Shown: one piece after another, positions 1-15,200 of the stretch
Layout of the letters: each line of letters opens with the position of its first letter
How positions within the stretch are numbered: position 1 is the first letter of the stretch
Source of the DNA: Atherix ibis
Lineage: Eukaryota > Arthropoda > Insecta > Diptera > Athericidae
DNA: 64,000 bases
Assembly (NCBI GenBank): GCA_958298945.1
Contig: OY282606.1
Location: 71,659,622 to 71,723,621 of the forward strand
Direction: 5' to 3'
The notes under the pieces: model-generated
Databases searched by the model: none
What the model was told of the DNA's origin: nothing
What the model saw: the letters and a program-made list of their open reading frames with translations, nothing else
Position numbers and translations under genes: made by a program

Positions 1-81
1 TATTTTACAATTAATTTTTAGAAACTTTCAAAAAAGAAAACTAAATAACTTTACAATAAAAGTAATTTTTGCGAGACTTAC

Positions 82-258
82 CCTGTAGCTCTGGTTATAC
101 GTGCCAAAATTAAACGTTTCTCTTCAGCAGACATGTCCATAACGTTAGGGGTTTCAAATCTTTTTCGAATCCAATTGCACTGTTCCAAGGAGTTGATAAA
201 CATAAATTCAATGCCAATTTTATTACAATAAACATCTTCAAGTCGACTAAGGATATCC
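82..258 (-). CDS. Ogdh: Ogdh exon 6 (gene continues off the window)
   Basis: 177 bp, phase 2 in (after TTTCTGCAG) and phase 2 out (before GTAAGT at 81-76). It reads [20 protein letters not shown] then [20 protein letters not shown] and [19 protein letters not shown]. This is the highly conserved block just before the F(E/L)xF(L)xxK(W)SSEKRFGLEG segment, which must lie in the next exon beyond base 1. The intron begins at base 81. Confidence 0.96.
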
Positions 259-3200
259 CTGCAGAAATTAATTAAAATCACAATTTAATTAGGATTCATT
301 TTAAAAAATATTTTTTATTATACTTTTTTTCAAATATTCTACCAAAAAAAATACCTTAATGAGAGAGCAGCTTGGTCGCCACCAATAAATGTTGTACTTG
401 GAAGTTTGAATTTTCTGTCCATATCATTTTCACCTGAGGTACCATAAAGTTATCAATATTTAAGAAAACAATTTTTGCATTTCTTTTTAAAAAAAAATAA
501 AATCATGTTAACATTAAATAAAAATAGGTAAAACAACATTTCTTTGATTCATAAAGACATGTGTAATAAAAAGTTTAAAATTAACATAAAATAAGATTTA
601 TTGAAATTCGGAGTAGTTAATAAATAAATATAAAAAATAAAACAGTCTATAATATCAAGAATATGTATTATTAATAATATTAATTATAAGCAAGACTAAA
701 AAAAGATATGTTTTCTATTTAATAACAAACAAAAAAAAAATAGCGTCCTATTTTTTTTACATAAATTTTAATTGAATTTTTTTCTACGATACGTTTAAAC
801 TTATAAATATGTGCAAATAAAAATGATTACTAAAATATTAATAAAGTTTAATAGTGAAAAAATGACTAACACAAATAAACGATATCTTAAAAATATTTAT
901 GAAAGTTAACGAGTATTACACTTACCCAATAGGAGTATTTTGTAAAAAAAAAATTATAGTTCAAATAATGATAATAATAATAATATAAATAATGCTTAAC
1001 ATATAATTAGTAATATTGATAATAGAAATAATAATAAGTAGCGTTGATTATAGGGAAGTTGAAAATTTATTTCTGTTTAATTTAAATAGCATTTTGTTCC
1101 TAACAAATAAATTTAGAACAGATTTTTCATTAAAAAAAATTAATTATACAAAATTTAAAACAGGTTTCAAAATATCGTAGTTTTTTTTTTTGATACGAAA
1201 AATATTATTTTTGGATAAAGAAAATAGTTTTGAAATAATAAATTACTTCACGAAAATATAAAATTTAATATTTGACAATATTTGTATATATTTTTTTTTA
1301 AATGAAGTTAAAAATAATTAATACAAAATCCTTGAAGTAATATAGGAGAGATATGAAACAAGAAATAATGTTGAAAAATACTTCCTATTGGTGACATAAT
1401 TTGTCCTTTGAATAGAAGAAATTTTAAAGATCCATTAGATCCTAGAATATAACTTCAACCCTAGAATAATACTTAGATACTCGTACCTTAGTAAATTGTT
1501 TTTTTTTGCAAATAAAGGACTCTAAATTATCAAAAATTAGAAATTTATAAATGCTAACTAATTATTTTTGTCGATTTGAATTTATTTAATATTTTTAACA
1601 CTCTTTAATACAATATTAGAATTAAAGTGATTATAGTTTTTTTTATTAAAAAGTTTCTATTCCTCGTTTAGCTAAATAAATAAAATCAAGTTGGTGCTAT
1701 TTATCTTTGATATGCATACATAGGGTATTTTTAAAAAAAAAGTTTTTAGTAATTGAAAAGTTCAGAAAACGGAGCTATTCAAATCGGAATGAATTGCACG
1801 TGTGGTGACAAATATTATTAAGCCGCATAATCATATGTATTTTGACAGCTGACATAGCAAGGCTTGCTTGTGAAAAAATTCGATTGATTCTGCACAATAG
1901 TTTTTGGTTGATACCCTTTTAAATATGGAAAGTGAAAAACTGCATTTTCGGCATATTTTACTTTTTTACTATAGAAAAGATAAAAATGCTGTTCAAGCAA
2001 GAAAAATATTATCCGATGTGTATGGAGAAGATGTGTTAAGTGGGCGCCAGTACCAAAACTGGTTTGAAAAATTTCGATCCGGCAATTTTGATCTCTAAGA
2101 TGCACCACGTTCTAGTTGAAGCTGATGAAGACACAATAAAGGCTTTACTTGCAGCAAACCGGCGAATAACAACTCGTGAGATCGCTGAGAGATTAAATTT
2201 ATCTAATTCGACCGTTCATGATCATTTGAAACGGCTACGTTTTATCTCAAAGCTCCACACATGGGTTCCTCATCTTCTTACGAGGAAAAATTTGTGCTGT
2301 CGCATTGACGTTTGTGATTTGGTTCTCAAACGTTAAGAAAATAATCCATTTTTTAAGCGTATCATCACTGGGGACGAGAAATGGGTTGTCTACAACAATG
2401 TTAAGCGCCAAAGATCCTGGAGTGAAAAAGATGAAGCCGCTCAAAGCACTTCGAAAGCCAATATTCATCAAAAAAAGGTTATGCTATCTTTGGTGGGATT
2501 TCAAAGGAATCGTTTATTTTGAGCTTCTACCGAGCAACACAACGATCAATTCTGAAGTGTACTGTCATCAGTTGGAAAAATTGAATGATTCACTTAAAGA
2601 AAAAAGGCCAGAAATGGTCAATAGGAAAGGTATAGTGTTCCAACCACATACAAGTTTGACCACTTTAGAGCTTGGATGAGTTATACTGCCACACCCACCA
2701 TACTCTCCAGACCTAGCACCTTTCGATTATTATTTCTTCTGGTCTCTACAAAATTGTTTAGACACTAAAACGTTTAATTCAAATGAGGAGGTCAAAAATC
2801 ACTTGGATAAGTTTTTTGCCACCAAAGAACAAAAATTTTAGGAGCGTGGAATCATGCTACTGCCAGAAAGATTACAAAGGGTATTGGATCAAACTGGACA
2901 ATACTTAATTGAATAAAATATTAATTCACTATAAGAAAACCGTGTTTCATTTTTATATAAAAAAGCGATATTACTTCCCGGACAACCCAATAGAAACACA
3001 CTGGAGCAGTATAACATAAAGACGAGCGCTGTTCGCCAGCGGGTTTAGTCAGAAAAATGACTTAAGAACGACTGGTTAAAGTAGGAAGTTAATGGAGAAA
3101 ACGACGAAATAAAGTCGGGAAGATTTAGTATAAACAGCGATTCAGAAATGACTGTTTAGAGTCGGTTAAAGTCGAAACATGTAGATGAAAAATGCTATTT

Positions 3201-6200
3201 CATTGATCGGTGGACAAAGTTGATCGTAGAAATACTGTGTGGAGTGGAAATGCAGTGAAAACATTTAATTAGGATTTGACCGTCCTAAACAAACAAATAC
3301 TTGTAAGCTATTTGGGAAACATAAATTAGCTAAATAAAAAAAATCCTAAATAAACAAAAACATTTTTTTACTCTATCCATTGAATCTACGTGTAAGATCG
3401 TAACAATATATTGTATTTATACGTGCGAAGAAATAAAGTAGCAGGAATAGGTGCAAAAATCTTAATTTGCATTTGTATGTAAATTGAAGATATTTGCAGT
3501 GATAATAAATACCATAAAGCTAATTTTGAAATAGGTGAGCAAAAAATTGTAAGAAAACCAAATTTACAGAACTTTACGTGTGGTAAGAAAACAAAAAGCG
3601 TTCAAAAAACTATACGTGATGAAAGGCAACCGATATATAAAAAAAATCCTTTTTCAACCTTATATGAATAAAGACCAATTGGTCATTATAAAATAATCTA
3701 TAATTTTTTTTAATTAAATAAATTGCATTGTGGATGTAAATAATTCACTTAGAAATAAACATTTGTAGTGAAACGACTATTTTGTCAGAGTAGTGAAAAA
3801 ATAGACGAAAAAGTGCTAAAATTCAAACATTTTAAATTTGGTAAAAGAACAAACAAAAAATTCGGAGGTAAATTAAAAAGTTACCTAACTTTTGAAATAA
3901 ACAAAAATATAGTCGGTCACCTTTGTGCATAGTTTTTTACTTTAAAAAAAAATTAAGCATAACTACTCAACATAACTAACAGAAATTCAAACTAAAAGTG
4001 TGGTGAAGAAATATAATTTCGAATTTGGGTGTAATTAAGATTAAAAATTTTAAAAATTAATAAGAGACTGTGGTGTATTAAAGAAAAATCGGGAAGCAAT
4101 AAAATGGCATACCATAACTGATCAAAAAGGATAAATGAAAAAAGGCAACGAACATAGTTAAATAATATGTTTACCTATTATTCATATTAACAAAAAAATT
4201 GCGATAATTCTATATAATACAAGAATATTTTAATAGTAAATTACTTACCAAAATTGAAATTAGCATAAATTACTTTCGTCGTGCTATTATCTGGTGTATC
4301 AGCCATATTGATACCGAGAGGATCGAGGTGCGCGATATTATGTCCGCGAATCTATATTATTGTATATTATAATGCGTATTTTTTGATACTAATTGTAATT
4401 TTTTTTATTGCGTTCTATAATTTTTTTTTGTATAAATTACTATAAATTTTTTTTATTCCTTTTATTTGTATATTAAATGTTTTTTTTTGCCAAGTGCAAA
4501 TTTAACGAAGGAAATAATATAATAAATGATGAGTAATTTGAAAACTTTAACATAAATTTATTGAAAAATAAACATAAATAATTATAAAGTTTGAATAATA
4601 TTTTTTTTTTGCTTTTTATCACTAAATTTAAAAATAATTCATTAAAAAAATGATAAAACGATATTTTAATAACAATGATAATATTAGATAAAAACAATTT
4701 TTATCCGCTGCCGTATTATGAGATACAATTTACATATGCCGATATGTGTGGTGTATGTGATTCGAGGACGAATAAACGTTAATTTTCAGTTAGTATATAA
4801 TTTACTTGTATTTTTTTTTCTCGCAAGCATTAATTAGGTAAAGTGCATATATTGTGCTGCATACCAGGTTATAATATTCTTGGTGTGACTTATAAAATAA
4901 ACAAATTAACTTATATTTGAACAAGCAAAAGAACGAAGAAGATGAACGAATATGATTTCATTATAGACTCAAGCATATCAATACCATTAAAATAATATAA
5001 GAGATAGTCCTTTTTTGCCCGTTACGCATGTAAATTGTGATTTGATTTCTATGTATGAAGAAAATTATTAAGGAGTTTTTTAAAGTGTTTTTTTTTTCTT
5101 TTTTAAGGTTTGTTTAAATTAATACATTTGTGCATGATGAATTTTTGCTTTTAAGTTTTTAATAAATTCCTACAAAATATGTGAAAAAAATCTCATTCCT
5201 AGTTCTGAAAATGAAATTATACAAAATAACAGACCATATAAACGGGTTTTTTCAATAGGGGTGATATGTTGTTAAATGGACTGTGAGGACATTTTAGAAA
5301 TGTCAAAATCTTCTGTTATTGTCAGTTTGCAATTTAATTATGGAAACATACACGCCTCAACAACGCTTGGAAATTATCTAATTTTTTTATTTATTAAAAT
5401 AATCATTCCTTTATTGCAACTTATTGTGTACTTTTTCTACTCAGATAAGGCCTCTTGATCGGTGGGTAAACAAAATTGTCGTTACTGATCTAAAACCAAA
5501 ACACAAATTATCCACGAGGTTTTTTTACATTCCGGAAAAGTGACCGTTTGGTGTGGTTTATGGCACAGTGGCATCATCGGTTTTTATTTGAAAAAAAAAT
5601 AATGTCAATGGTGAGCGGTACAAATCGATAGTTACGAACTTTTTGTGGCCTGAATGGGAAGATATTGATTTAGCGAATACGTTCCGTCATCAAAACGGCA
5701 CTATGAGCCACACAGTCCATGCCAAAATCGATTTATTGCGGGAAAAGTTTGGCGAGTTGATAATTTCAAGAAATGCCGATGTGCAATGGCCTTAAAGAAG
5801 TTGGATTTATTTTTGTGAGGTTATTTGAAGTGATTGGTTTATGTCAATAATTGATGCATTAAAATTGAATATTGAACGCCAAATACGTAAAGTAAGAACT
5901 ATCGAATTCGGTTATGTAAACAGAGCAGAGTCATATACAGAACATAATTGCATTGATTATACTTCAAAATAAAATAATAAATTTTGTTCTGCCACATTTC
6001 TTTTTTGTTTCGATTTCAGAAAAAAACATATCACTCTTATTAGAAAACGCTGTATTTATTGAACAAATAGAGAAAAGCGGCCATATTAACTTGCTTTTTT
6101 TATATTTCGTAAAATAAATAGGGGGAAAGCTCCTTCTATATTGAATATATACGATAATTCCTCTCATAATCTCTAATTAAATAATTGTAAAAACTTACTG

Positions 6201-9200
6201 TGATTTGTAAGATCGCCATTTTGGCAGATGACAGTTTGTGAAAACGCCATTTTGAGAATCGACTGTTATTTGCCAGATCGCCATTTTAAAAATTAAAATA
6301 TATATGAACCATATTTTATACAAGTCATTTTACTTACTGAATTGTGACATATATTTTTCGAAGTTAATATTTTAAAAATTCATTGTATTTTGTTATCTTA
6401 CCATTTTGAAAATAAGGAATCATTTAGATGCGTTAGCATATAAACTTTAAAAAAAAGAGTTTGTCTGTAAAAATATATAGTTCATTATAAAAATTGAGCA
6501 TATTACTACGCTACTGTATATTATAGCAAATACTAAAACCAACACACATCAATTTAACAATTATACGCAATGCCATCTATTGGACAATAGATGACTACAT
6601 GAAAGTTATGAAGGCAAAATATCCTTAATAAAGTATACATTAAAAAAAAAATTGTATCATTTCGTTCATCTTCTTCATCAACATTAGGGTGACTAGGACA
6701 AACACAAATGTACTTAAAGTGTTAGTGACTTACTTGTACAAGACTTAAACTAGACAAAATAAACATACCATAATAGCGCATTTGTACTATTTTATAAAAT
6801 AAGCTATTAATAAAAATTTCTTATTGTTTCTTATCGATGGGGATGAATATTTTCTATGCATTAGTAGTTGAATATGTAAAAATCATGTATTTAGTGTACA
6901 GTTATTGTAAGAATGTAAAGGGGATTGTTTTTTTTAGGACGTCGATATTTTTTGAGGACTGTGTAAATGTGTGTTTACGCGAGCCTATGTATATAGGTGG
7001 GAGCATTTACGAGGACACGTGTAAGTGTAGTTTTCAATTTTGATAAGATCTTATTTGTTGGTGTTATTGTGGGTGATGTTGTTTTGCTTAGTTTACATAA
7101 TTTTATCTTCAAGGATCATAGTATCCTGCTTATATTAATAGAAGAATTCTCCGAATTTCAATTTTATAAGTATGTTATAAATATTTTATATAATTGGCAA
7201 TTTGTTCTTTATAATAAAATCAACTGAATTTCTTTTAAATAAAATTAATTTTTTTTTAATTACTCGTTTTTATTTTAAAATCGACAAAAAAAACATATGC
7301 TATTTTCTGTTAAAATAAATTTAAATTAAAAACAAAAAAATTCAATTTAAATTTAGTAAACGTACAAAAAATGTTTTTCTTTTCTTTTTTTTTTACTTAA
7401 AAAATGCCAATTATTAGAAATAATAATCAATGTTAGAATTAATCAAATATAAATAGTAACTGCTTTAGAAATGTTAACAAAAAAAAAAACGTCTTCAAAT
7501 AATATTGCTATTAGAAAAATTACCAGTATTAAAAAACCAATGATGTTGCCTAAGAACAGCCTCATTTGCACGACGTTTGACACCGTCTCGACTAATTTTA
7601 CCTTCAGGATTAAGAATTCCTAGTGGATCCACATCTGATGCCAAGTGACCGCGAGACTAACAATTTTTTGTTTGTTTTTATATTTATTGAATTTTTATTT
7701 TTATTTATTTTTTAATGTTTTTTTTTTAATTTTTATTACTTATATTATTTTGTTAATATACTATTAGGCGAGTAGGTGTTTGGTATTTCGTCTATTTATT
7801 TTTTCGTATTTTTAATGTATGATTAGTTTAGACCAAATGATATATAACATAAATTGGCAAATTATGTATACATATTTTTTAAATTTTCAAATTAGTTGGT
7901 TGTGTCTATTAGTATTTATTTTTTTTATGTAAGAATATTCCCTTTTTATATTTTGTTACTATTTTTATTAATGGGAGGAATGACTTAAAAACGATTTTTT
8001 TAAAAATATATTGTTAAACTGTGAAAAGTTATATATTTAAGGATTGTTTGTTTTGATTTATTATATGTAAAGTAAGTCAACTTTTATTGTTCAAATCATT
8101 TTAACGATCTGTTTCATACATATAAGGACACATATTTTCCCAAATACTATTGTAGCGTTATTAACTTTTTATAAAACAGAGTATATTAAGATGATTCACA
8201 GACAAAAGAAAAAAAACCTGAAAGAACGAAGAGATCTGCGAAATCGGAAAATATAGCGAACAATCGCATCAGACGCAGAAGTTTAACCCAGCAGTAAGCA
8301 GGATAAGACGATTTACACCACGATGCTTATCATGCCACAGCAAAGAGGGTGATCTGATTCACTGATAACCAGTCAGAACACGAGTTGGAATAATACATCA
8401 TGAAAGCGATCCGTTAACTGAAGAACCACAAGTTGCCTAGTTCGCCGGGTTTGCCATTGCATTGGTTAAGTACGGAGACGACACACTGCAACGGAATGGT
8501 AAAGCGACTGAATGCCCTATGACTGAGACCTTAGTATTAACATTTCCCATTCTCAAAAAAACGAGCTAACACAAAGTGTAGTAATTATAGAGCCATGGCG
8601 TTGCTAAGTATCATCTTAAAGATATTCTCCGCTACTTTACTTGGCACGATAGTTCCATTCGTCCAAAATATTATTGGCCCATACCAGGGAACCTTATCTC
8701 TGAGGAAATCAGCAGCAGATCAGACAAGAAAAATTGTTGGAATATAGTCAACAGATCCACCATCCGTTAATTTACTTTAAAGCCGCTTACTATAGCATAG
8801 TCAGGATACAACTTTACATATCCATAAGAGGGTTCAGCATCTAGACTGACCATAACTAATGTGAGATGAAGAGTAAGAGCAGCCATTCAAAAAGCACTTT
8901 TCAATAGCCACAACGGTCTACGACAAAAAGACGCATTCCAAAAGCACATTCAACAACCACAATGGTCTACGACAAAGAGACGCTTTTTCATGCGTTCTCT
9001 TTAACCTGGCAATGGAAAGAGTGATTCGTGACTCATTGGTAAGCATGAAGGGTACTATCCTCATTGGGTAAGCTCAGCTTTTAGGACACGCCGACGATAT
9101 CGAAATTATGTGTCGACAGAAAGAGCTGTTCGAGACACCTTAACCAAGATTAAGCCGGCGGCGAATAATCTTAGAATGCACATAAATGAGGGGAAAACAA

Positions 9201-12200
9201 AGTATTGATGAGGTGGCAGCGTCGGCATGGAAGGCAAGACCAATTAAGACTAGTCTCATACAGATAGGAGATTACAGCTTTGAAAGATTTAAATCATATT
9301 CCTATTTGGGATCAAGGGTTGCTACCGATAACAATATGGAGGAATAAATATGTGCACGGCTGCTGACGACAGTTAACAAAGCCTACTTCAGTCAGTCTAA
9401 TTTATTTTGCTAGAAAATTCTGATCATAACATCGAAGTCTCGCCAGTCCTCATGTATTCTTGCAAACTTGAGTTCTCAGCAAAAACCATTGCGAACTCTT
9501 GTCTGTGTTCAGAAGAATTTTTTACCGCCTCGATTCCGTAGCCTATTTAACGAAGAAATCTAGAGCGACCGCTTGGTTGTGGGTAACTTAAGGTCAGGCT
9601 GCGGTGGGATGGACACCTAATCCGTATGGATGAGGAAGATCCTATCCACAAAGACTATAGTGTCTTCATTTACGGTCCCAGTAAACTAAGAAGGCCATGC
9701 ATATTTTTTTTAACTATAGATTTTTAGCTATGAAATCTATTAAATACGTTAAAACAATAATACAATTAAAGAATAGAAACTTGGTTGTTGTACAACGAAA
9801 CATTCAAATTATTTACGTTGACAATTAAGATGATAGTGTCTGCGTTCTGCCACTAATTCCGAAGAAGATAATGAATCTGTCTATTAATTAATATTGCAGA
9901 TATTAGGGATTGATTATTGTGTAAAAGCAGGAGGAGCTACTGACTCCTCATCTACTTTACCGAATTCGAGTAGAAATTTACACATGTTTTTTAATTTTTT
10001 GTCACTTATTATCGTAGAGGTATTTTCGAGAAAAACTAATTTCATCATTATGGAGATTTTTCAAATTGGGTCTAAAGTGTGGCAATGATAGGTCATTATT
10101 ACTAATACCGGTCGACTCCATTTTCATCTGACTGCAATATCTTTTATTGGCGGTACTATTTTCAAAACGAGAATTTATCCCTATCGCCATAGAAGAGTAC
10201 AAAAGTATCGAATACAAGGTTTTTTGGATACACATTCACTTTTAAAAAAATAATGCCATTTAATTTGTTTGCTTCAGTCGAACAACTTATAATTGATGAT
10301 AATATAATTTTGCTTATATTGCGGATTCAGTTTATGTGTTGCGCAGACCTCTCATACCAATGATCGTAATAAATTCAGTTTATGTCGAATGTAGTCGTTA
10401 TTCTGTTCACATTTGGGCTAATCAATTCGCACTAATGATAAATCATCATTTTTGTCTTACTCGTAAGATGTTATAAGAAAATCGATAGTACGAAATCGAA
10501 CTAATTCGAAATGAAAAGTAAAACATATTACTATAATTCACTTAATTGCCAGTTGGTCCACAATCGTAATACCGATACAGAAATCATTTTTATGCAAAAG
10601 TCATTCGACTTTCGTAATATGGTCTCCTTAGCGTTCAAAATCTTCACAATAAATAAATGCAAACATACTCTACTTCTTTGATAATATTTTTAAGTTTATT
10701 CCTATCATAAAAATATATTTCTCATTTTAATTTTATTCAAGTTTGAAATACAATATGAAATATTACAGAAATAAACAGTGCACGAAAAAATACACAACAC
10801 AATACAATAAAAAGAAACATAATTGGGAAGTACATTTATAAAAAGGATCACATTTATGTAAAATTCGTATATAGGCTTTTTACTCTCATTTCGAATTTAA
10901 GCGTCCTTTAAAAACTCAAACTCACTTAAATTATTATTTCTCTTATAAAAATGTCGTTATTTATTTGAAATCCTTCCTGTTTTACTAATTCTAATCGAAC
11001 CTAACAACATATTTTCTTGCTGATTCAAGATTATTTTCAGTTAATTTGTTCACATTTCATCCTACAATAATTTCATCTAATTCCAATAATGTCGATATAA
11101 ATAATTACTTATTTAATCATGCATTATTTTATTAATAATAGTAAATATTTGCAAACATGAAAGTAAATTTTTAAACTTCATATAATTTTCACTTCTTTTA
11201 CAAAGATGACTTCTTTGATATTTCTTTGCAAAAAGAAAATTATTATTATTATTATATCATTTTAGAATTGCCTTGGTTCAGTTTTATTTAAAGGTTTCGC
11301 TTTTGATTTACGACTACTTTTAATAATTGTTTTAATTAAATTGAAATAAAATTAAAAATTCATATAATATATAAACATGCAAATCTTTTTTTTTGTAATA
11401 TAAAATTAAATTACAATGAATTGTGAATAATTTTTGTTGATATAGTCGAAAATATTGGGTTGTTCGGAAAGTAATTTCGTTTGCTGATGAAGACACAATA
11501 AAGGCATTCATTGATGTAAACCGGCGAATAACAATTCGTAAGATCGCTGAGAGATTAAATTTATCGAACTCGACCGTTCATGATCATTTGAAACGGCTAA
11601 GTTTAATCTCAAAGCTCGACATATGGGTTCCTCATCTTCTTACGGGAAAAAATTTGGGCCGTCGAATTAACGGTTGTGATTTGCTTCTCAAACGTCAAGA
11701 AAATTATCCATTTTTGAAGCGTATCCATCTTTTGCTGGGATTTTAAAGGAATCTTTTATTTTGAGCTTCTAACGAGAAACACAACGATCAATTCTGAAGT
11801 GTACTGTCATGAGTTGGACAAATTGAATGATTCACTTAAAGAAAAAGGGCCAGAATTGGTCAATAGGAAAGGTATAGTGTTCCAACCACATACAAGTTTG
11901 CCCACTCGGCAAAAGCTTTCTTTTAAAGTATCATTTGTTCCGGTCTCTACAAAAATTTTTAGATGGTAAAACGTTTAATTCAAATGAGGAGGTTAGAAAT
12001 CACTTGGATCAGTTTTTTGCCAGCAAAGAACAAAAATTTTATGAGCGTCGAATCATGCTACTGCCAGAAAAATGGCAAAGGGTATTGGATCAGACTGGAC
12101 AATTTTTAATTGAATAAAATATAAATTCACAATAAGAAAATCGTCTTTCATTTTTATTTAAAAAACGAAATTACTTTCCGAACAACCCAATAACTTGTCC

Positions 12201-15200
12201 GTTGCAAACTCAAAGGATAACTTCTATTTAATTTCAATAAAATATTTCTTTCTTGAGTCCAAATCCCACTGAGCCATGGTCCTACGCTATATCCCAAAGA
12301 AACACTTTTTCTTTTTATTTCTACTTTAATTTCTTTATTTCGATATTCTTTGAAGAATATACATTTCAGTACTAATGTTACTTGAAATGATAACAAACAA
12401 ATAAAAACAAGATTTCTTTTACGTTATATTCGATTGCTAAAGCTAAACTGCTAGACGAACCATTTAAAAAAACTGTATTCGTTCAATAGCTCTGAACAGA
12501 GCCATCTATTAACATCTAGTGAAATTTGAAACATTTCTTGATAATTGATTAAAAAGGGTATCATCACTGATCAAATAAACAAATCGTTAAGATCGGTCTT
12601 TAATTAATCATTTATATAGCTTTTGTATAAAAAAATTAATACAACCTTTAGTGTAATACAATTTACTCTAAACATAAATTGATAGAATGCGTAATTTTTT
12701 TGTATTATAAAGACAATCTATATGAGCAGTGATATTTAGGAATTCAAGAATTAGTGGAAACTATGCCCATTAATCACTACTAATTTCATTGAGATTTTCA
12801 CAAAGATACATTCTTTAAAAAATATTATTTGCCAGATTCTATTTAAGATTCATAAAAACCTTTTTAGATGTAAATTGAAAAGTGCACATAAAAAAATGAT
12901 CTATAAACGTGTGAAATGAGCCTTTTGAAAAGCCTGAAGCGAACATAATTTTTATAGTAACATATTATAACACAAATAAAGTTTCCCTGTTACTCTTTTT
13001 GGTGTATATCTTTGTTAACAATATCTTTGATTTTTGTGACAGTTAAAAGCGTTCTATTTTTTATATGTGATCACTTATATATAATATTAGTAACGTTTTT
13101 TTAATCATTATTGAACTGATTAACTATAATATTAGCCAAAATATTTATAGTATCCGTAATTATTTGTCACATTGTTAAAAAAAAAATCACTTTGAGTTTG
13201 CCTAATCTTGAATATGAAAATGTAACCAAATTTGATAATTACCAATAATCTGATTTTAATATGATCCATTATATATATAAATATATATATATGTAATTAT
13301 GTCAAATATGAAAGTATATAATATATTATAAAAATATGTATATGCTATAAATATGGCTATATTCAAAATAAAATTGAAATTAAATTAAAGTGAAAAAAAA
13401 ATCGAGCGCCCTGTCACACTCATTCTCTATTCTAATTTTATATAAAAAAATTATGTTTAAAAAAATTCTAAATTCTATAAAATAAGATAAAATATTCGAA
13501 AATCTTTTAAATCTAGAAACTAAGTTAATAAGACTTTTATTCATAGCTAGGGAGACATTCCAAAAAAAAAAAGGAAAAATACGAAATATTATTTGAAAAA
13601 AGAACACCAAACTAGGTGTTAGCAATTTTAAGGATACGTTCGTTGAAATGCAATTTTGTGTTGTAAATGACGGCGAAAAAAAATGATACTATTTTCAAAA
13701 TTATAGAATGAAAAGTACGAATATGATTGATCGATTGAATAAGATTACCAATAATTGCAACATTATTAGCGCATTAAATTTATTTTAATGAATTTAGGCC
13801 CTTCACGCCCCTTGCATTTCCAAACCAATTGTTTTCATTTATTTATTTCAAATGTGATATAATAAATTGTTTTTTTCAAATAATTATAAAAGAATAATTA
13901 TAAAAACCAAATTAAATAATTATATAATCTAATAAAAAATAAACAATCGTTATAATAGTGATTAATAAAAAAAATTACGTAAATAATATTGACTACTGGA
14001 AAATCAAAAACATTATTTATAATTAACTAACCGAAAACAATGTGATTTTTTATACTATCTTCTATTAAAATTAAAAGAAATATTAAATACGTATAATGCA
14101 TGATTTTCTGTTTAAAAATTTACATGAAATTTTGCAATTTTTATAAATTTAATTTTCATTTGTCAATTGACGAATATTTTGCAAATATAAAAGACTACTG
14201 AGAATACTTTACTTTATGTGAATTGTTTTTTTTAATAAGAAAATTATCGAAGAAAGTGAGAATAAATTTTCAAAATACACATTTTCTTATTCTACTATTT
14301 TAGAAATCAATTAAGATTTTCCAATAAATCAACAATTTACTTTTATCCTTAAAAATGATTGTCATTAAACAATTATTCTTGCTCATACATTAAATTTTAT
14401 ATAATAATTTGTGTTTAAAATTTTGAAAAAAAATTTCTTACCTGATAACTTCTGATAATAGCTTGTACAGCCAAATGGTCATCAATGGTTTTTTCGTCCG
14501 GCTGACCCAAAGCGGCCAGCGCTGTTGAGCCTCCGATGTACTGTGAAATTGGGACAGTGTGCCTTTGCACTGGTGATAAACTGGGAGGAGCAACATAGGT
14601 ATTTCCACGGAAGTACGCGTCCCATGACTGGAAAAGAAATATGTTATATTATAAAACCACTAATTAAAACTTTACTGGTCGTAATTTTGTTTTTCTTGAA
14701 GTTCTTAATGTGTTGGCCTTTAATGGATCTCGAGGTTATTCTGGATATTCCAATTTTCTTATATCATATTTAAAGTCACAATCCATGAGTCCAATAAGTT
14801 TCAGTTCAATTTTATTGGCTCATACAGGTAAGTACAAAAGTTCAAATGTAATAGTTATTATTTTATTATTGTATAATCCCCCTTAAGGTTCTAGTCTGTA
14901 AGTCCATGTTAGTTTTAGTACCATTTTATTTTGTTAATACAAATCTCCGAGGTTTTTATCCAAAAGTTCGTGTGAGTTTCAGACTCCATTCGAGTTATTT
15001 GGTGTGGTAATGGTATTATGATCCTAATTCAATAGGATTTTAAATCTACTACGTTAGTTTTCATGAAATTTGTTTTGTAAATATAAAATGATAATATGAT
15101 TTTAAAGTTTTTTTTTTACAGTTAAATAAATAATCACTTTTTTTTCGATATAACATAATGTCTTCTGCACATGACGCTTGTTTTCGTGCATGTTTGGTTG

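Noticed and set aside
11241..11257. ATT microsatellite; AT repeats near 13270
   Set aside because: Ordinary simple repeats expected at this base composition.
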